This document shows, piece by piece, positions 9,534-20,000 of a DNA stretch of 34,458 nt. A program made the translations under genes and the position numbers. This DNA comes from an uncultured Flavobacteriaceae bacterium (lineage in GTDB: Bacteria > Bacteroidota > Bacteroidia > Flavobacteriales > Flavobacteriaceae), in NCBI GenBank assembly GCA_938010765.1, contig CALLVX010000203.1, forward strand, positions 1-34,458, given 5' to 3'. How positions within the stretch are numbered: position 1 is the stretch's first letter; every line of letters starts with the position of its first letter. A model generated the notes under the pieces. The model saw only the letters and a program-made list of their open reading frames with translations, made no database searches and had not been told where the DNA came from.

Positions 9534-9650
9534 AAAACGGACAAGACACGACTATTTTCGATGAATTACATTTATTTTCCTACAATTAAAAAGCTTATAT
9601 GAACGAATATTCTTTCTAAAAAACACGTATCCTTATTTAAAAAGAATAGA

Positions 9651-9693
9651 AAAGCCCAACCCTCGACCTATTTATTGTCGAGAGTTGGGCTTT
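9651..9693 (-). terminator. Intrinsic terminator of the lipoprotein gene
   Basis: A long stem pairs AAAGCCCAACCCTCGAC with GTCGAGAGTTGGGCTTT (17 positions, one mismatch) around a 9-base loop. T-rich sequence follows on the - strand. It lies 75 bases past the stop of the lipoprotein gene at 9769. Confidence 0.75.
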
Positions 9694-9768
9694 ATCTTAT
9701 TATAAAAATTGGAAATGGTCTGTTCGCTTCTATGAACGTATTGTTAACAGAACCATTTACGATTTTTT

Positions 9769-10563
9769 TTAATCGCTACAACTAATAGCACTAAGCGGAA
9801 GTGTTTCTGCAGTAATATCGGCTTGTGAGTAAGCATCATTAAATAAGACAAATTTATCAATTCCATGACCAGAAGACCGAGCTGAAACCTCCATGGTATA
9901 GATGCCAGCTTGGTCGAATTGCACGTATACACTATGCCCGTTGTTATCGAAAGTTGTGGCTTGCCATTTAAAGTCTAAGTCGTTACCGCTCCTATAGACT
10001 TTAAACCAACCATCTTTAGAAGCACCTTCTGGGTTTGGAGTTTTGCCCGTGTCTTTAGGATAAACCACACTCTCTCCGTTTTTTGCATAAAAATCGCTGG
10101 CATCGGCAAAGCGAAGCCAAGTATCGTTATGATCGGTACCGCTATTTCCCATTTTTACCGCCGATTTCCATATAAATCTATAAACACCCGTGTTTTCAAT
10201 CTTTATTTTAAAAGAAGTTGCACCTAAGCCAGGATTGCCCAGCGATTGCTCTCCTGTCCATACCATATATCCCTTTCCTGAAAGTGCATCACCATCTGTA
10301 CTCAATTTCCATTGCGCGTCAAATATAGCTTCTTCGAATTGTACATTCACCAAACCATCCTTTTCAACAAATACATAGTCTGCCTTATCGGTACAGTCAT
10401 CAGACTTGGGAGCTTCCTCTTCCGCCGGCGGTATTATTTGTTCTTCATCAATGGGTACATCTGTTGTTTCCTTACTACAAGATACAGTCATCATTAAAAC
10501 AACTGCACTAAAAATTAGGCTCGAAAATGACAAGAAAGAATTTAGGGTTTTTGCGCGTTTCAT
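9769..10563 (-). CDS. Surface-type lipoprotein with carbohydrate-binding-like beta domain
   Basis: The 264-residue protein has a signal sequence with a lipobox at TVSC (lipidated C29). It is followed by SKETTD and an acidic linker, resembling the Bacteroidota lipoprotein export signal for surface display. The rest (about 60-250) looks like a single beta-sandwich. WKSAVKMG, WLRF, DGWFKVYRSG and AGIYTMEVSARSSGHGIDKFVLF resemble the C-terminal, carbohydrate-binding-like modules of some glycoside hydrolases, such as that of GH115. No catalytic domain is visible. Function is inferred only: glycan binding at the cell surface. It is monocistronic, with its own terminator, and is divergent from the DUF4153 gene. 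Confidence 0.6.
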   Translation of the reverse strand: MKRAKTLNSFLSFSSLIFSAVVLMMTVSCSKETTDVPIDEEQIIPPAEEEAPKSDDCTDKADYVFVEKDGLVNVQFEEAIFDAQWKLSTDGDALSGKGYMVWTGEQSLGNPGLGATSFKIKIENTGVYRFIWKSAVKMGNSGTDHNDTWLRFADASDFYAKNGESVVYPKDTGKTPNPEGASKDGWFKVYRSGNDLDFKWQATTFDNNGHSVYVQFDQAGIYTMEVSARSSGHGIDKFVLFNDAYSQADITAETLPLSAISCSD

Positions 10564-10753
10564 AAGATTTGGGGTCTAATGTGTTCATTTGGTAAAACGA
10601 ACGACATATAAAAAAATTGGTCTAAACCCTTGTATTTCGATGAACTGCACGGCACCTCTTAAAACAAGTATTTTAAAAATAGCTGTTTTCGGGGTGTTTT
10701 GGTAAGCAACAGATGTGTAGCTTTATAAATACGTAAATTGAAAACCAAGTACC

Positions 10754-12562
10754 ATGAATTTATTCTCGATAGCAGAAATTAGTGGAAAAGCACAAAATGC
10801 TTTCAAAAGATTTCCGGTTACTTTAGTTTGGGCCATTTTAGGAACTTTCTATTGCATTTATCTTCTTGATGATAACAGCGGAGACCTGTTTGATCAAAAT
10901 CTAGATGTTGTTCTTACCCTTATCTTAGGAATAAGCTGGTTTATCGGCACACAGTTCTTCATTGAACAGCAACAACAACCGCAAAAATGGTTTGTTTTAA
11001 AAGGAGCAGTCTTGGTACTGCTACTTTTATTCTTCTGGTATTATCCCGATGGTTTTCCCAAAAGCGAATCCCCAGGATTTCTTCTTCGCTTCTTCCTTTT
11101 CCTGATTGCCGGGCATTTGTTTGTCTTCTTTGCACCTTTTGTAAGGTCATGGAATAAGGAAGCATACTGGTCTTATTTAAAATCGGTGGCAACAGCCATA
11201 CTCCGTAGCGGTTTCTTTACCGGTGTATTGTATTTAGGCCTTGCCCTGGCATTAGTAGCGATAGATGCCCTGTTTGACACCCGTATAAATGGTAGGCGAT
11301 ATGGTCAATTGTTTTTTTTCTGCCTGGGAATCGTTAACACCTGGATATATTTATCCGATTTCCCAAAAGACATCCGTTCGAACGCTGCCATTCATTTTCA
11401 AAAAGCACTAGAAGTCTTTGTTAAATTTATACTAATTCCACTGGTGCTTTTATACCTCGTGATTTTATATGCCTATAGTATAAAAATCTTACTTGAATGG
11501 GAGTTGCCCAAAGGATGGGTTTCTTATTTGGTGACCGTCTTGGCATTTTTAGGATTTATAGTTCAAGTAATCATAAATCCTGTTCAAAAAAGCATCAAAG
11601 CATGGACGGTAAATAAATTTCACCCCTGGTTTTACATTTTGTTACTACCCCTATTGGTCTTACTTTTTATTGCCATCATGCGACGGGTTAACGACTACGG
11701 GATAACCGAAAACAGGTACTTCGTACTAGTCCTGGCGGTTTGGATTTTGGCGATGGCCCTCTACCTGTTGTTTGCAAAAAACAAACGCTTGATCATACTC
11801 CCGATTACCTTATTTGTGCTGGCCATTGCATCTTCATTTGGCCCTTGGGGCGCCTTGGGATTTTCGCAACGCAGCCAAATAAATCAGTTTAAAAAAGTGT
11901 ATGCCAATGTAACTGCCAGTAACAAGGTTGCGAGTGCCAAACAATTTAATCAGTTAAAATCTATACTTGACTATTTAGATGACCGGCAATCGCTTTCCAA
12001 ACTAGACCCAATAACAGGCATTGCCATGGTTTCTGCATTTAAAGACACCATAACTGATAATGAATCGTATCGTCATACCTATTCTTGGCTCGATACTCAA
12101 AAGGTGATGGATTCAATGGGTATTTCCCTAAACCCAAAGGAGGAGGCCGCCAACAACATTTATGGGAAATCGTATAACTACTATGGCACCCACTTTTTCA
12201 ATGACAAATCATTTACGATCGATACCTACGATTATTTTTCACCTATACAGATGAACGGCAATGCAGTAAAAAAGGGAGAAATAGGTGATTTTCTTGTGTC
12301 GTACGACAAGGAAAACGTAGCCGTACTTATTGAATCGAAGACCGATAGTTCCGAACACTATCGAATTTCACTACGGGAAAAACTCCTAGCGCTGGCCAAG
12401 TACAATTCGTCCCTTCCAGAAAATCGAAAGAGTGAAATGGTGCTAGATTTTGAAAAGGAACGTATTTTAGGTAAGCTAATTTTTACCGATTTAGGCTTTA
12501 ACATAAAGGATGGCGAAATAAACCTCAATCATTCGAGTGCCTATCTCTTTCTTAAACAATAA
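10754..12562 (+). CDS. DUF4153 family polytopic membrane protein
   Basis: The 602-residue protein carries about ten hydrophobic segments within residues 20-370 (for example LVWAILGTFYCIYLL, FFLFLIAGHLFVFFAPF, FILIPLVLLYLVILYAYSI, FYILLLPLLVLLFIAIM). A soluble C-terminal region of about 230 residues follows (from SQRSQINQFKKVYANV). The layout fits the DUF4153 family, whose function is unknown. The next gene begins 4 bases after its stop, so the pair is an operon. No promoter motif was assigned with confidence in the 190-base gap that it shares with the divergent lipoprotein gene. Confidence 0.85.
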   Translation: MNLFSIAEISGKAQNAFKRFPVTLVWAILGTFYCIYLLDDNSGDLFDQNLDVVLTLILGISWFIGTQFFIEQQQQPQKWFVLKGAVLVLLLLFFWYYPDGFPKSESPGFLLRFFLFLIAGHLFVFFAPFVRSWNKEAYWSYLKSVATAILRSGFFTGVLYLGLALALVAIDALFDTRINGRRYGQLFFFCLGIVNTWIYLSDFPKDIRSNAAIHFQKALEVFVKFILIPLVLLYLVILYAYSIKILLEWELPKGWVSYLVTVLAFLGFIVQVIINPVQKSIKAWTVNKFHPWFYILLLPLLVLLFIAIMRRVNDYGITENRYFVLVLAVWILAMALYLLFAKNKRLIILPITLFVLAIASSFGPWGALGFSQRSQINQFKKVYANVTASNKVASAKQFNQLKSILDYLDDRQSLSKLDPITGIAMVSAFKDTITDNESYRHTYSWLDTQKVMDSMGISLNPKEEAANNIYGKSYNYYGTHFFNDKSFTIDTYDYFSPIQMNGNAVKKGEIGDFLVSYDKENVAVLIESKTDSSEHYRISLREKLLALAKYNSSLPENRKSEMVLDFEKERILGKLIFTDLGFNIKDGEINLNHSSAYLFLKQ

Positions 12563-12566
12563 CCCT

Positions 12567-13280
12567 ATGTTAGATAAAATAACTCTTGAGAACATTCTTT
12601 TCCTCGATATAGAAACCGTTCCTGAAACTGAAAAATTTGACCAGCTGGATGCTTCTAAAAAAGAATTATGGGAACAAAAATCAAAGTACCAGCGTAAAGA
12701 AGAGTTTTCAGCAGAAGAATTCTATGATCGCGCGGGCATATGGGCCGAATTCGGAAAAATAATTTGTCTTTCCGTTGGTTATTTTTCCTATAAAGGTACT
12801 GTCCGTTCTTTCCGAACCACCAGTTTTTATGGGAACGAGCCAAAGCTACTTAAGGAATTTAAAAACTTGGTAACGAGCCATTTTAACGGAACCAAACACT
12901 TACTTTGTGGGCATAACGCGAAAGAATTCGATTTTCCGTACATCGCAAGGCGTATGATCATTCACGGAATCGAACTTCCCTACAAATTAAACTTATTCGG
13001 GAAAAAGCCTTGGGAAGTGCCGCATTTAGATACGATGGAGCTTTGGAAATTTGGCGATTATAAACACTTTACTTCGTTAAAATTATTGACCAATATTTTA
13101 GGAATTCCTTCCCCAAAGCAAGACATCGACGGTAGTATGGTACGTGAAGTATATTATGAAGATAATGATATTGATCGCATCATTACCTATTGCGAACTTG
13201 ATGTAGTAGCCACCGCTCAAGTCTTCTTACGTATGCGCAACCAAGAATTATTAGTTGAAAATGAAATCAAGAGTCTCTGA
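12567..13280 (+). CDS. PolB-type 3'-5' exonuclease (DnaQ-like fold)
   Basis: The 237-residue protein starts at MLDKITLEN, four bases after the DUF4153 stop; an earlier in-frame ATG lies inside the preceding gene. All three exonuclease motifs are visible: ExoI LFLDIE (D14, E16), ExoII GHNAKEFDFP (D122) and ExoIII YCELD (Y208, D212). It matches the family of stand-alone exonucleases related to the proofreading domain of family B polymerases. It probably hydrolyses single-stranded DNA or RNA 3' ends in a metal-dependent reaction. Its cellular role, and any link to the DUF4153 membrane protein, are unknown. Confidence 0.88.
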   Translation: MLDKITLENILFLDIETVPETEKFDQLDASKKELWEQKSKYQRKEEFSAEEFYDRAGIWAEFGKIICLSVGYFSYKGTVRSFRTTSFYGNEPKLLKEFKNLVTSHFNGTKHLLCGHNAKEFDFPYIARRMIIHGIELPYKLNLFGKKPWEVPHLDTMELWKFGDYKHFTSLKLLTNILGIPSPKQDIDGSMVREVYYEDNDIDRIITYCELDVVATAQVFLRMRNQELLVENEIKSL

Positions 13281-13328
13281 AGTTTAGCTTAACGGTGTAG
13301 GTGCATACTTTTTACAACGCCAATTAAA

Positions 13329-14303
13329 CTAAACGTTGAATTTCAATTGAATATAGACTGGAAAATGGTCGCTATAACCGCCAATGTATTTACGACCGGC
13401 ATAAGTGCGGTATGGAGTGCCCTTATACTTTCCCTTAAATTCGGTCAAAAAGGCCTCATCAAAAATATTGGCATGGGCGAAACTATGGGTGCCTTTCTCA
13501 TAGTTTAGGAAGTTATGCGAAAAAATAATCTGATCGAACATGCTCCAGTTCTTGCGATAGTTGGCCGTACCGCGAAATTCCGACATGAGCTTTTCAGACG
13601 GGTTGTACAACGTATTCATTTCTAGCAAGGTCTGAATACTTTGAGAATCCGGGTTATCATTAAAATCCCCCATAATAATGTAATTGGCATCGGGGGTTTC
13701 TACTTCTATCTTTTCAATAAAACTTTTGAGTGTCTCCGCGGCTTTGATGCGTTTATAATCGGTTTCCATTTCACCATCTCTTCTCGAAGGCCAATGATTT
13801 ACGAAGATGTTGACAGTTTCCCCATTGAGTTTCCCATGTACATATAAAATATCACGGGTCGTATCACGGCGACCATCGGGATTGTTCACATAAAGTGTAA
13901 TGGGTTCTGAATGCAATACTTCAAAATATTTCTTATGATAAATCAATGCGGCATCGATTCCTCTCTCATCTGGCGAATCATAGTGTACAAAATCATATTC
14001 GATCTCTCGTAAGGGCTCTGCATCGATCAAATCTTGCATTACCTTTTCATTCTCAACTTCGGCCACCCCTACCAATACAGGAACGTTTCCCGTCGTCACC
14101 GCTCCTATTTCCGAAATTGTTTTCGCTAGTTTGTACAATTTTCGTTTATAGCGTTTCATCGACCATTTCTTTTCACCTTCGGGCGTAAATTCATCGTCCA
14201 AGGTATCTGGATCATCGATAGTGTCGAAAAGATTTTCGAGATTGTAGAAAGCAATACTATGAAGATTCCCTTTCGGGTGCTTCTTTAAAAAAGATAACGA
14301 CAT
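13329..14303 (-). CDS. Endonuclease/exonuclease/phosphatase (EEP) family protein
   Basis: The 324-residue protein shows the EEP motif set: YNLENLFD (N21), VGVAEVEN (E82), VNHWPSR (H170), MGDFND (D213, N215), WSMFDQI and GYSDHFPV near the C-terminus (D and H, about 313-315). These are the metal-binding and catalytic residues of the Mg-dependent phosphodiesterase fold. No signal peptide is evident, so a cytoplasmic nuclease or phosphodiesterase is likely. The substrate cannot be told from sequence. It converges with the exonuclease gene (48-base gap) and diverges from hflX. Confidence 0.88.
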   Translation of the reverse strand: MSLSFLKKHPKGNLHSIAFYNLENLFDTIDDPDTLDDEFTPEGEKKWSMKRYKRKLYKLAKTISEIGAVTTGNVPVLVGVAEVENEKVMQDLIDAEPLREIEYDFVHYDSPDERGIDAALIYHKKYFEVLHSEPITLYVNNPDGRRDTTRDILYVHGKLNGETVNIFVNHWPSRRDGEMETDYKRIKAAETLKSFIEKIEVETPDANYIIMGDFNDNPDSQSIQTLLEMNTLYNPSEKLMSEFRGTANYRKNWSMFDQIIFSHNFLNYEKGTHSFAHANIFDEAFLTEFKGKYKGTPYRTYAGRKYIGGYSDHFPVYIQLKFNV

Positions 14304-14511
14304 GGTGTTTTTCGTTGGGGAGTTAAATTTACGAAAATAGCATGGGAACTAGGGAGCGGCCTTATATTTTTAATTGTTTATGGAGAATAAGCACAAAAAA
14401 AGCATCCCAAATATTACCAGAAAGACTCTTTTTATATGCGTAAATTGGTCTAAACCTAAAAAGAACCGAAATTCAGGTACAAAAGAAAAACCCGGAAACA
14501 GATTCATTGAT

Positions 14512-14519
14512 TAGATTTG
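14512..14519 (+). promoter_or_regulatory. Candidate -7 promoter element of hflX
   Basis: TAGATTTG matches the Bacteroidota -7 consensus TAnnTTTG exactly. It lies 16 bases before the hflX ATG, implying a short leader. No clear TTTG is seen at -33. Confidence 0.5.
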
Positions 14520-14535
14520 TACTCTAAACTCCCAT

Positions 14536-15747
14536 ATGCTAGAAAAGAAGTCGATAGACTATGAAAAAACGGTCCTGATCGGGGTAATCAACCAAGAGCA
14601 GAACGAGGAAAAGGTGAACGAATATCTGGATGAACTTGCCTTTCTCACTTTTACCGCTGGAGGCGAGGTGTGCAAACGTTTTGTACAGCGGATGAACGTA
14701 CCGAATCCTAAAACCATGATCGGTAGCGGTAAAATGTTGGAAATCGAAGCCTATGTCGACGAACACAAAATCGGTTCGGTAATTTTTGACGACGAACTGA
14801 GTCCGGGTCAACAGCGAAATATTGAAAAACAATTGCGGTGCAAAATTTTAGACCGTACCGGTCTTATTCTGGATATTTTTGCGCAACGGGCACAAACTAG
14901 TTACTCAAGAACCCAAGTAGAATTGGCGCAATACGAATATCTATTGCCCAGGCTTACAGGTTTATGGACGCATTTGGAGCGTCAAAAGGGAGGTATCGGC
15001 ATGCGTGGTCCCGGGGAAACCGAAATTGAAACCGACCGTCGTATTGTGCGGGATCGCATTACGCTGCTTAAAAAGAAGTTATTGAAAATAGACCGCCAGA
15101 TGGAAACGCAGCGTGGCAATCGGGGGGCGTTGGTACGGGTAGCGCTTGTAGGGTATACGAATGTGGGTAAATCTACTTTGATGAACGTTGTTAGCAAAAG
15201 TGATGTCTTTGCCGAGAACAAATTGTTCGCCACATTAGATACTACGGTGCGAAAAGTAGTGATAGGCAACATGCCGTTTTTGTTGAGCGACACGGTTGGT
15301 TTTATACGGAAGCTGCCAACACAGCTGGTAGAAAGTTTTAAAAGCACCTTAGACGAGGTACGAGAGGCAGATTTACTGTTGCATGTGGTAGATATCTCGC
15401 ACGACCAATTCGAAGAGCATATTGATTCTGTAAACAAGATTCTTTATGAAATAGGCAGTTCCGATAAGAATACGATCATGGTCTTTAATAAAATTGATCA
15501 ATACCAGGCAGAAACTATCGACGCGGATGACCTTATCACCGAGAAAACGGCAAAACACTTCACCATCGAAGACTGGAAAAAAACATGGATGCAACGTGTC
15601 GGCAACAATGCATTATTTATTTCGGCATTGAACAAAGAGAATCTAGACGAATTTAGAAAACGTGTTTATACAGCGGTACGTGACATACATGTGACGCGTT
15701 TCCCTTACAATAACTTCTTGTATCCTGAAAATTTGGATGAATACTGA
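14536..15747 (+). CDS. hflX: Ribosome-associated GTPase HflX
   Basis: The 403-residue protein has the HflX N-terminal domain (about 10-110, with PKTMIGSGK), the family signature GMRGPGETEIETDRR (about 155-169), a coiled-coil linker, and the G domain. The G motifs are G1 GYTNVGKS (206-213), G3 DTVG (252-255) and G4 NKID (318-321). HflX binds the 50S subunit and can split stalled ribosomes. It has its own TAnnTTTG promoter and is divergent from the EEP gene. No convincing terminator follows directly. Confidence 0.97.
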   Translation: MLEKKSIDYEKTVLIGVINQEQNEEKVNEYLDELAFLTFTAGGEVCKRFVQRMNVPNPKTMIGSGKMLEIEAYVDEHKIGSVIFDDELSPGQQRNIEKQLRCKILDRTGLILDIFAQRAQTSYSRTQVELAQYEYLLPRLTGLWTHLERQKGGIGMRGPGETEIETDRRIVRDRITLLKKKLLKIDRQMETQRGNRGALVRVALVGYTNVGKSTLMNVVSKSDVFAENKLFATLDTTVRKVVIGNMPFLLSDTVGFIRKLPTQLVESFKSTLDEVREADLLLHVVDISHDQFEEHIDSVNKILYEIGSSDKNTIMVFNKIDQYQAETIDADDLITEKTAKHFTIEDWKKTWMQRVGNNALFISALNKENLDEFRKRVYTAVRDIHVTRFPYNNFLYPENLDEY

Positions 15748-15798
15748 TTTGAATCCTTAGCGATTCTCGGAAAACCATGCCTTGGAGGATGCCCGTTT

Positions 15799-15892
15799 GT
15801 CGACTCTTTTGAACCACTTGTATTTTTCACCACAAAATAAGGCCGGTTCACAACAATAGTGCTACGCTTTAGGAAAATCGGAAATATATTTA
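15799..15892 (+). promoter_or_regulatory. Promoter with 21-bp heptamer direct repeat, small RNA copy A
   Basis: GTCGA at 15799 is followed 29 bp later by CACCACA (15828-15834) and 21 bp after that by CACAACA (15849-15855). The -7-like TATATTTA is at 15885-15892. The same layout recurs in copies B to E. Here the second heptamer starts 36 bp before the -7 element rather than 35. Confidence 0.65.
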
Positions 15893-15897
15893 CAGTG

Positions 15898-16025
15898 TTA
15901 TTAGGCATTACACTTTATCCCAAATAAATCGCTTGAACTTAGCCTAACAGCTTTTAAAAAATATAATACGCATGTAACAAACCTACTTTAAAAAATCACC
16001 TCGGCTCCCCAGCCGGGGTTTTTTT
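15898..16025 (+). ncRNA. Putative small RNA, family copy A
   Basis: A region of about 128 nt lies between the promoter above and an intrinsic terminator, in the gap between the convergent hflX and sprF genes. It has no credible ORF. Conserved blocks shared with the other copies are CCCAAAT at 15919-15925 with CTTGAACTTAGCC just downstream, and ATGTAACAAACCTACTTT from 15972. The start is estimated from the -7 element. The family was recognised by comparison within this window; whether it matches a known RNA family was not tested. Confidence 0.55.
15999..16025. terminator. Terminator of small RNA copy A, possibly also of sprF
   Basis: CCTCGGCT and AGCCGGGG (one G-T pair) form an 8-bp stem around CCCC, followed by seven T on the + strand. 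On the - strand it lies 20 bases past the sprF stop and is also followed by a T-rich run, so it may act in both directions. Confidence 0.8.
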
Positions 16026-16044
16026 ATGCATATTTCTGTTCAAT

Positions 16045-16965
16045 TTAAAAGAATCGAGGCGCGTTCAATCTTTCTTTTCCATTCATAAAATCATAACGGA
16101 TCAAGATTTCATGGGTTCCGAAATTATAGCCTTTCAATTCTTTATTGTTCAAGTTATAAGAATAGCCCACATGTATACTGGGTGCAACCTGCACACCAAG
16201 TAATGCGGCTATCGAATCTCCAAGACGATAGGCAAGCCCTACATTCAACGTCTCCTTAAACAGTGCGCTTAATGCGATATCGGCGACCCAATCATCGTTC
16301 GGCTCCCATTTTGCAAAAATTGAAGGCTTCATTAGCACTTCTTTATTCAGTTCAAAAACGGTACCTCCTATCAAGAAAAAATGCAACCGGGCGACATCTA
16401 TTTCTTGCTCTAACGGGTCGTAGTATTCTTGTGAAAAGAAGTTAGGTACCGATAGGCCAACATAGGTCTTTTCGGATCGGTAATAGACTCCGGCACCAAT
16501 ACTACCTAGAAATTTATTCCGGATATTGGTTTGAAAAGCGATGTCTTCATTTTCTGACAGGCCTTTTGAAAAGTCTACATCGAACACGCGTGCACCCGCC
16601 CTTAAACCGAAAGAAAGCTTCTTATTTTTATAATGTAAGGGAACGGTATGCGAAAAATTGGCGTCGAATACCAAATTGTTCACAGGGCCCAAAGCTTCAT
16701 TGGAAATCCCGATTCCCCAACCCACCGTACTTTCTGTTGGGCCATGCAGGCTTACAAATTGTGTCGTCGGAGCTCCGTTTACCCCCACCCATTGCGAACG
16801 GTGCATCCCAAGAGCTGAAAGGTATTCTTTGGATCCGGCATACGCCGGGTTCACCGTCATGGTATTATAGGTATATTGGGCAAACTGCGGCTCTTGTTGC
16901 GCCTGTAGCGAACAACTCTTGAAAAGGACTAGCCCCAACAGTATAGGTAGAAAACTATTTTTCAT
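16045..16965 (-). CDS. PorP/SprF family T9SS-associated outer membrane protein
   Basis: The 306-residue protein has a signal peptide ending at LQAQQEP. It has the family hallmark near the N-terminus (FAQYTYNTMTVNPAYAGS, then HRSQWVG and GAPTTQ) and alternating beta strands of an outer-membrane barrel to the C-terminus. SprF-like proteins are encoded next to large secreted proteins carrying the type B C-terminal signal and are needed for their export or attachment. Here the gene follows the 1913-residue surface-protein gene by 38 bases on the same strand, exactly that arrangement. The specific partner is inferred from this adjacency. Confidence 0.93.
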   Translation of the reverse strand: MKNSFLPILLGLVLFKSCSLQAQQEPQFAQYTYNTMTVNPAYAGSKEYLSALGMHRSQWVGVNGAPTTQFVSLHGPTESTVGWGIGISNEALGPVNNLVFDANFSHTVPLHYKNKKLSFGLRAGARVFDVDFSKGLSENEDIAFQTNIRNKFLGSIGAGVYYRSEKTYVGLSVPNFFSQEYYDPLEQEIDVARLHFFLIGGTVFELNKEVLMKPSIFAKWEPNDDWVADIALSALFKETLNVGLAYRLGDSIAALLGVQVAPSIHVGYSYNLNNKELKGYNFGTHEILIRYDFMNGKERLNAPRFF

Positions 16966-17003
16966 AAGATTTGGTTTGGGCCTTTTTAGCTAATGGTATT
17001 TTT

Positions 17004-20000
17004 TCAATGTTTTAAGTAAAGCCAATCTACAATAGGTTTGGAACCGTCCCCTAGATCAAGAGAATAATAGTATGTGCCTTCTGGAAGTGTTTCGCCTGCA
17101 TTTACAGTGGCGTTTACTTCAGAAATTCCATGCCAATCGTTCTGGTAATTTTCCGTTTGGTACAATTTTTTACCCCAGCGATCAAAAATGGTAAGCACGT
17201 TGTTGGGGTAGTCCGAAAGGCAATCGATTTTGAACAAATCGTTGACACCATCGCCATTTGGCGAAAACTTGTTATATACCAACAGGCATCGCGGAACTAG
17301 ATTTGCCTCGGCCCTATTGTTGGTATCGTTCAAATCAATTTGATCCAAGTAGGCCAATTGCACGCTGTTGAGATATATTCCTGTTTTTAATACTTCAACC
17401 GTAAGTTCTAAAGTAGCACTGTTGCCCGCCTCAAGTATGGGTATACTCCAAAAATTTGAAACCCCGTCATAACTCCCTTCTGTTATTTGGGCGGCTATAA
17501 AGTGATATCCGGAAGGAAGCAGCTCTTCAATGCCGATAACACTCGCATTTGTATCACCCAAATTTGATACGCGAATTGAAAACACCACCTGTTCCCCTAT
17601 ACCGGGATTAGCATTGTTCACACTTTTGGTAAGACCTAAATCGGTAGATGGAAAACGTACTTCAAAACTCGCTTCATCGTCTTCATTTAATACGTCTGTA
17701 CTGTTGTTTGGCGTGCTATCGGGATCTAGGAGATCACTTGCGATAATCTCGGCCCTATTCAAATATTCATTTAACCCTCCTGTATACGATTGCACAATAG
17801 CATCGAAACTAAGTTCAATCGATTCGCTCGGTAGTACTGTTAGTCCGCTCCAAACAACCATATTGCTCTCTGTATGCACTCCTAGGTCACTAATATTAGT
17901 GATAGTGCCAAAACCAATCGGGAGCATGTCCTGTACCCCTACTCCCGTAGCAATTTCATCTCCCTCATTTGTAATAGTCAGTGTAAAAGTGACAGTGTCT
18001 GCTGCAACGGCTTCGGAAGCACTTGCTGTTTTCTCTAGGCTCAAATCTGCTGTTAGTATAGCGGCCGTATCTTGATCATCTTCCCCTGCGAGCTTGTTTC
18101 CCGGGTTTGAATCTCTGTCTTGTTGGTCGGAGGCAACCACCTCGGCCGAATTGGTATATTTACCTCCCACGTTTACGATTGCTTGGAAACTAAGCTCAAA
18201 AGCGGCCCCGTTGGCAATTACAAGGTTCGACCAAACAATCGATTGATCTTCGTTTTGAACGCCGTTCGAACTAATACTTTCTGGCAAAACAAGGTACCCT
18301 GACGGAACCATATCAACAATTGAGACCCCAGTAGCATCAGCAGAACCGTTCGTCTCATTATTGTATACCGAAATGGTAAACGTTACAGTATCCCCTGCTT
18401 GTACTTGTTCAGGGTATACTTCTTTCGTAAGTTCTAGATCTGAACTACCTTCGAAAGTAATGGTAACCTGGTCTGAAATAGGATTGCAGATCCCGTTTGC
18501 TATAGTCCATTCAAACACATATACACCGACCTCAGTTCCTAGCACCGACGTTTGTGGATCATTTATAGCTATAAAATTAGCAAGTGTTGGTCCTGAAATT
18601 TGTGTCCAACTTCCCTCGCCGATGATGGTAGGGTCGGCATTCAACCGTACAATTTCGAACTCTCCCAATGTTTGGTCAGTGCCTGCCTCTACTGAATTTG
18701 CTTGTTCAAAAACCGTGATTGTTACGACATCCGAGAAAGAGCAGCCTCCATTACTGCTAGTCCAGCTAAACTCATAGTTACCTGGTCCTAAACTTGTTAT
18801 TTGTGTTTTCGGATCACCAACGGCAGCAATCATCGCCAAATTCCCCAGTTCTGTTATTCCCGGACCTGAGATTTGTTTCCAAGTTCCGGTTCCTACCGAC
18901 AAAGGAGACGCGTCCAAAGTTGTTTGGTCAAGACTACACAATTGCTGATCAATACCTGCATCGGACATATCTGGTACGGCACCGGTAAAAGTAACCGAGA
19001 CCCTGTCCGTAGAGTTTGCACAACTCCCCGATGTAAAGGCACCGTTGGTTACCGTCCATTCAAAAACGTAGGTGCCCAGTGTAGTCACATTCGATAAACT
19101 CGATGTGGGTGAATTAGGGCTCTCTATTACAATTGCCCCACCAGAAGGATCTGAAACCAGGCTCCATTCACCGACTCCTAAAGGAGGTGCAACTGCATTC
19201 AAATTCACCGAGGCCGCACAAGCATTAGGTTGATCGGGTCCTGCAATGGCATCATACGGTTCAAAAACCGCTATTCGAACTACGTCTGCCTCATCGGTAC
19301 AATTTTGGGTAGAAAAATTCCATTCCAAAATATAAATGCCGGGAGCAACAAGGTTGTCTAGTGTTGTATTATGAACGTTGGGATCACCAATCGTCGCAAC
19401 GCTCCCTGAGGGTTGGCTGGCAAATCGCCAAAAAGCTTCATTCTCTGGGAGGGTTGTATCAAAGCCGGCGGCGATCGCGTTGTTTCCATTTAGGGTTACA
19501 GAGGTATTCCCACCGGAATTGCAAATCACCTGATTTTCTCCCGCATTTGGACTCGCAGAAGAGGAATTGCTCGTTGTGACTACTACTTGATCGGCAGTTG
19601 ATGGGCAAGTTGCATAAACTGTTGTAAACTCGAACACATATTCGGAACCTGTGGTTAATGTTACCTCTGCCCTAGGACCATTTGCAGGGTTTTGAAAAAT
19701 GAATGCAGGAGTCCCAGGGTTTCCGTTCATTCCCGGACCATCGACTTGAAGCCATGTGCCTTTAGATCCTTGGGTTGCTTGTAGCACTGCATTTTCCGAT
19801 TCGCATAATTGCTGATCTGGCCCGGCATTGGCTACCACATACACCTCAAACGTACTATCTGAAAATGTTGGGGTGCAAAAATCGTCCCCGCTTATCGTCC
19901 ATCGAAAAGTATAGGTGCCAGAGACCAGATTGGTCACTGCAGAAGTCGGATCATTCACATTCGCAATGGTCGGTGTATTCGGTGCACCGGTCAATAACGA

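Noticed and set aside
10614..14456. Identical 15-mer AAATTGGTCTAAACC at 10614-10628 and 14442-14456
   Set aside because: Both lie in divergent intergenic regions, but one 15-base match is close to chance for an AT-rich 34-kb window. No shared flanking structure or common distance to a start codon supports a binding site.
14982..15437. 151-codon - strand ORF inside hflX
   Set aside because: It lies opposite the conserved G domain of HflX and is Ser/Thr-rich, as expected of an antisense shadow.
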